Assembly (NCBI GenBank): GCA_007128345.1
Contig: SKXS01000150.1
Coordinates: forward strand, 1 to 5,456
Direction of reading: 5' to 3'
Source of the DNA: Spirochaetia bacterium
Lineage (GTDB): Bacteria; Spirochaetota; Spirochaetia; PWKH01
DNA length: 5,456 bases
Part shown: piece by piece, positions 5,128-5,456 of the stretch
How positions within the stretch are numbered: position 1 is the stretch's first letter
Layout of the letters: each line of letters opens with the position of its first letter
Notes under the pieces: generated by a model
What the model saw: the letters and a program-made list of their open reading frames with translations, nothing else
Told to the model about the DNA's origin: nothing
Databases searched by the model: none
Made by a program: the position numbers and the translations under genes

Positions 5128-5456
5128 ATGGGAAATACGCAGCTGCCCTTTAAGCCGATGGATGCGTATCATGTCACCGGGAAACGGGTGCTTTTACGCA
5201 TAGATATCAACTCGCCGATTGATCCGGAAACCCGTAAGATCGTGAACACGAACCGGATTGACAAGAGCCTCCCCACCATTGCACATCTCCTCGATGCGGG
5301 AGCGCAGGTGGCGATCATTGCCCATCAGGGTGATACTCTGGACTACCACAACCTCATCCCCCTGGAGGAACATGCACGCATCCTTACTCAGAAGCTGGGA
5401 CGTCCTGTCACATACATTGATGATGTGTGCGGCCCGGCTGCGTGCGATGCGGTGAA
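5128..5456 (+). CDS. pgk: Archaeal-type phosphoglycerate kinase (3' end beyond window)
   Basis: Transfers the acyl phosphate of 1,3-bisphosphoglycerate to ADP, giving 3-phosphoglycerate and ATP; it directly consumes the product of the gene before it. Only the first 109 residues are present. They show VLLRIDINSPID (21-32), with Asp26 and Asn28 for the substrate hydroxyl/phosphate, Arg43 in NTNRIDKSLPTI, and AHQGD (65-69). DINSP and AHQGD are the archaeal-branch forms; common bacterial enzymes have DxNVP and SHLGRP. ATG 5128 is supported by AGGAG at 5115-5119, 8 bases upstream and inside the end of the preceding gene, so the two are surely co-transcribed and probably coupled in translation. The C-terminal ATP-binding domain is not visible, so completeness cannot be judged. 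Confidence 0.9.
   Translation, partial: MGNTQLPFKPMDAYHVTGKRVLLRIDINSPIDPETRKIVNTNRIDKSLPTIAHLLDAGAQVAIIAHQGDTLDYHNLIPLEEHARILTQKLGRPVTYIDDVCGPAACDAV

Overview
The window is a dense stretch of bacterial chromosome devoted to carbohydrate metabolism: five protein genes that look functional (two cut by the window edges), one intact regulator, and a gene graveyard between them. Compact genes, Shine-Dalgarno sequences, sigma70-type promoters and a sugar ABC transporter binding protein say bacterium. The glycolytic pair at the right end is of the type best known from archaea, but the surrounding regulator, promoter and transporter are bacterial. A spirochaete or another anaerobic, sugar-fermenting lineage would fit. 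That is a guess from gene content, not something the sequence proves.

Left block (1-2628, + strand): the end of a periplasmic sugar-binding protein gene, a perfect 20-base palindrome that probably acts as a terminator or attenuator, a TIM-barrel sugar isomerase of the hydroxypyruvate isomerase type, and a short-chain dehydrogenase/reductase (SDR). This reads as uptake of a sugar or polyol followed by oxidation/isomerisation; the substrate cannot be told. Codon use changes sharply between the binding protein (Ala almost always GCG) and the isomerase (Ala mostly GCT/GCC), so the block may be a patchwork.

Middle block (2629-3188): no intact gene. It holds two relics: the 3' end of a second FadR-type regulator gene (- strand, about 2684-2770), fused directly to the 3' half of a second isomerase gene (+ strand, about 2767-3185). 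The isomerase relic is broken by an in-frame stop, a frame change and about 120 bases of unrelated, repeat-rich sequence. Both relics have intact relatives in this same window, so they look like the remains of a duplicated isomerase/regulator unit.

Right block (3189-5456): an intact FadR-subfamily GntR regulator on the - strand, diverging from a type II (archaeal-type) glyceraldehyde-3-phosphate dehydrogenase gene followed after 3 bases by an archaeal-type phosphoglycerate kinase gene that runs off the window. The 121-base divergent region carries a good promoter in each direction and inverted repeats that could be operators. The regulator promoter sits so close to its ATG that the mRNA is probably leaderless. 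The likely logic is that the regulator senses an acidic sugar metabolite and controls a dedicated, inducible lower-glycolysis module serving the sugar pathway on the left.
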